Shown here: positions 6,073 through 6,470 of the stretch, one piece after another
How positions within the stretch are numbered: position 1 is the stretch's first letter
Layout: each line of letters begins with the position of its first letter
Assembly: GCA_015069065.1 (NCBI GenBank)
Contig: SVJI01000087.1
Location: 1-6,470, forward strand
Origin: Oscillospiraceae bacterium
GTDB taxonomy: Bacteria; Bacillota; Clostridia; UMGS1883
Direction: 5' to 3'
Length of the DNA: 6,470 nt
Translations under genes and position numbers: made by a program
The notes under the pieces: model-generated
Database searches by the model: none
What the model was told of the DNA's origin: nothing
Seen by the model: only the letters and a program-made list of their open reading frames with translations

Positions 6073-6470
6073 ATGAAAATGCTTATCGGCCTGACAGGAA
6101 AAACAGGCAGCGGAAAATCAAGTGCAGCAAAAATTTTTGAAAATTGCGGTGCATATGTTGCAGATTGTGATATTATCGCTCATGACGTTCTGTGTGACAA
6201 AGAGATAAAAAAAACACTTTGCAGATTGTTTTCCGAAGAAATTTTAAATAGCTGCGGAGATATAGACAGAAAAGCTTTGGGAAGCATTGTGTTTTCAGAC
6301 AAAGAAAAGCTCGCACAATTAAACGGCATAGTTCATCCTGAAATAATACGCAGAGCTTTAAGATGCTGCAGGGATTCGGGAAAAAGAATTTGTGTAATTG
6401 ACGGGTCTGAGCTTGAAAGCAGCGGTGTTGACAAAATGTGTGACCACATTGTTGTAATAACTGCAGAAGA
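6073..6470 (+). CDS. coaE: Dephospho-CoA kinase, 5' part, cut by the window end
   Basis: The first 132 codons are present, out of about 200 in the family, and the frame is open to the window edge. CoaE phosphorylates the 3' hydroxyl of the ribose of dephospho-CoA with ATP, the last step of coenzyme A synthesis in the cytoplasm. Evidence is the opening MKMLIGLTGKTGSGKSSAA with a P-loop GKTGSGKS (9-16), the acidic pair DCD (31-33) in the substrate-binding position of the usual DAD motif, and LNGIVHPEIIRR (about 84-95), a CoaE hallmark. The strand that normally reads DIPLLFE is VIDGSELES here (108-116), an unusual variant. The ATG at 6073 has GAGAGGT (6059-6065) 7 nt upstream; an ATG at 6079 is less well placed. 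It lies 17 nt after polA, a pairing also known in other Firmicutes, there often with mutM between them. Confidence 0.93.
   Translation, partial: MKMLIGLTGKTGSGKSSAAKIFENCGAYVADCDIIAHDVLCDKEIKKTLCRLFSEEILNSCGDIDRKALGSIVFSDKEKLAQLNGIVHPEIIRRALRCCRDSGKRICVIDGSELESSGVDKMCDHIVVITAE

Overview
The window reads as ordinary chromosomal housekeeping DNA from a low-to-mid GC Gram-positive bacterium of the Firmicutes (Bacillota), most likely a gut-type Clostridia such as Oscillospiraceae/Ruminococcaceae. This placement is an inference. It rests on strong AGGAGG-type ribosome binding sites, consensus sigma-A promoters, U-tract terminators, a Bst-like DNA polymerase I lacking proofreading residues, zinc-binding forms of bS18 and bL28, and a DUF4830-like small protein typical of that group. 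No mobile element, CRISPR array, rRNA or tRNA is seen.

Layout. Positions 1-1560 carry a leftward operon, rpsF (bS6) - ssb - rpsR (bS18), driven by a perfect TTGACA-17-TATAAT promoter at 1530-1558. Its 5' leader can fold so that the rpsF Shine-Dalgarno is paired. It ends at a strong hairpin terminator at 417-448. Directly beyond this lies a 133-codon membrane-anchored or secreted DUF4830-like gene (7-408) whose ribosome binding site is the 3' arm of that terminator. Positions 1560-3122 carry a rightward monocistronic uracil (uracil/xanthine family) permease gene. Its own promoter contains a 20-bp operator-like inverted repeat, and it ends at a perfect bidirectional terminator. Positions 3148-3414 hold leftward rpmB (bL28) with its own promoter, convergent with the permease gene and sharing that terminator. 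From 3486 to the right edge, a promoter drives polA (DNA polymerase I, 834 aa) followed after 17 nt by coaE (dephospho-CoA kinase), which is cut by the window end.

The genes serve general growth functions: translation (bS6, bS18, bL28), DNA replication and repair (SSB, Pol I), nucleobase uptake and CoA synthesis. I found no convincing novel multi-gene system. The points most worth a second look are regulatory: a terminator hairpin that doubles as the ribosome binding site of the DUF4830-like gene, the possible autoregulatory leader of rpsF, and the palindrome inside the permease promoter.
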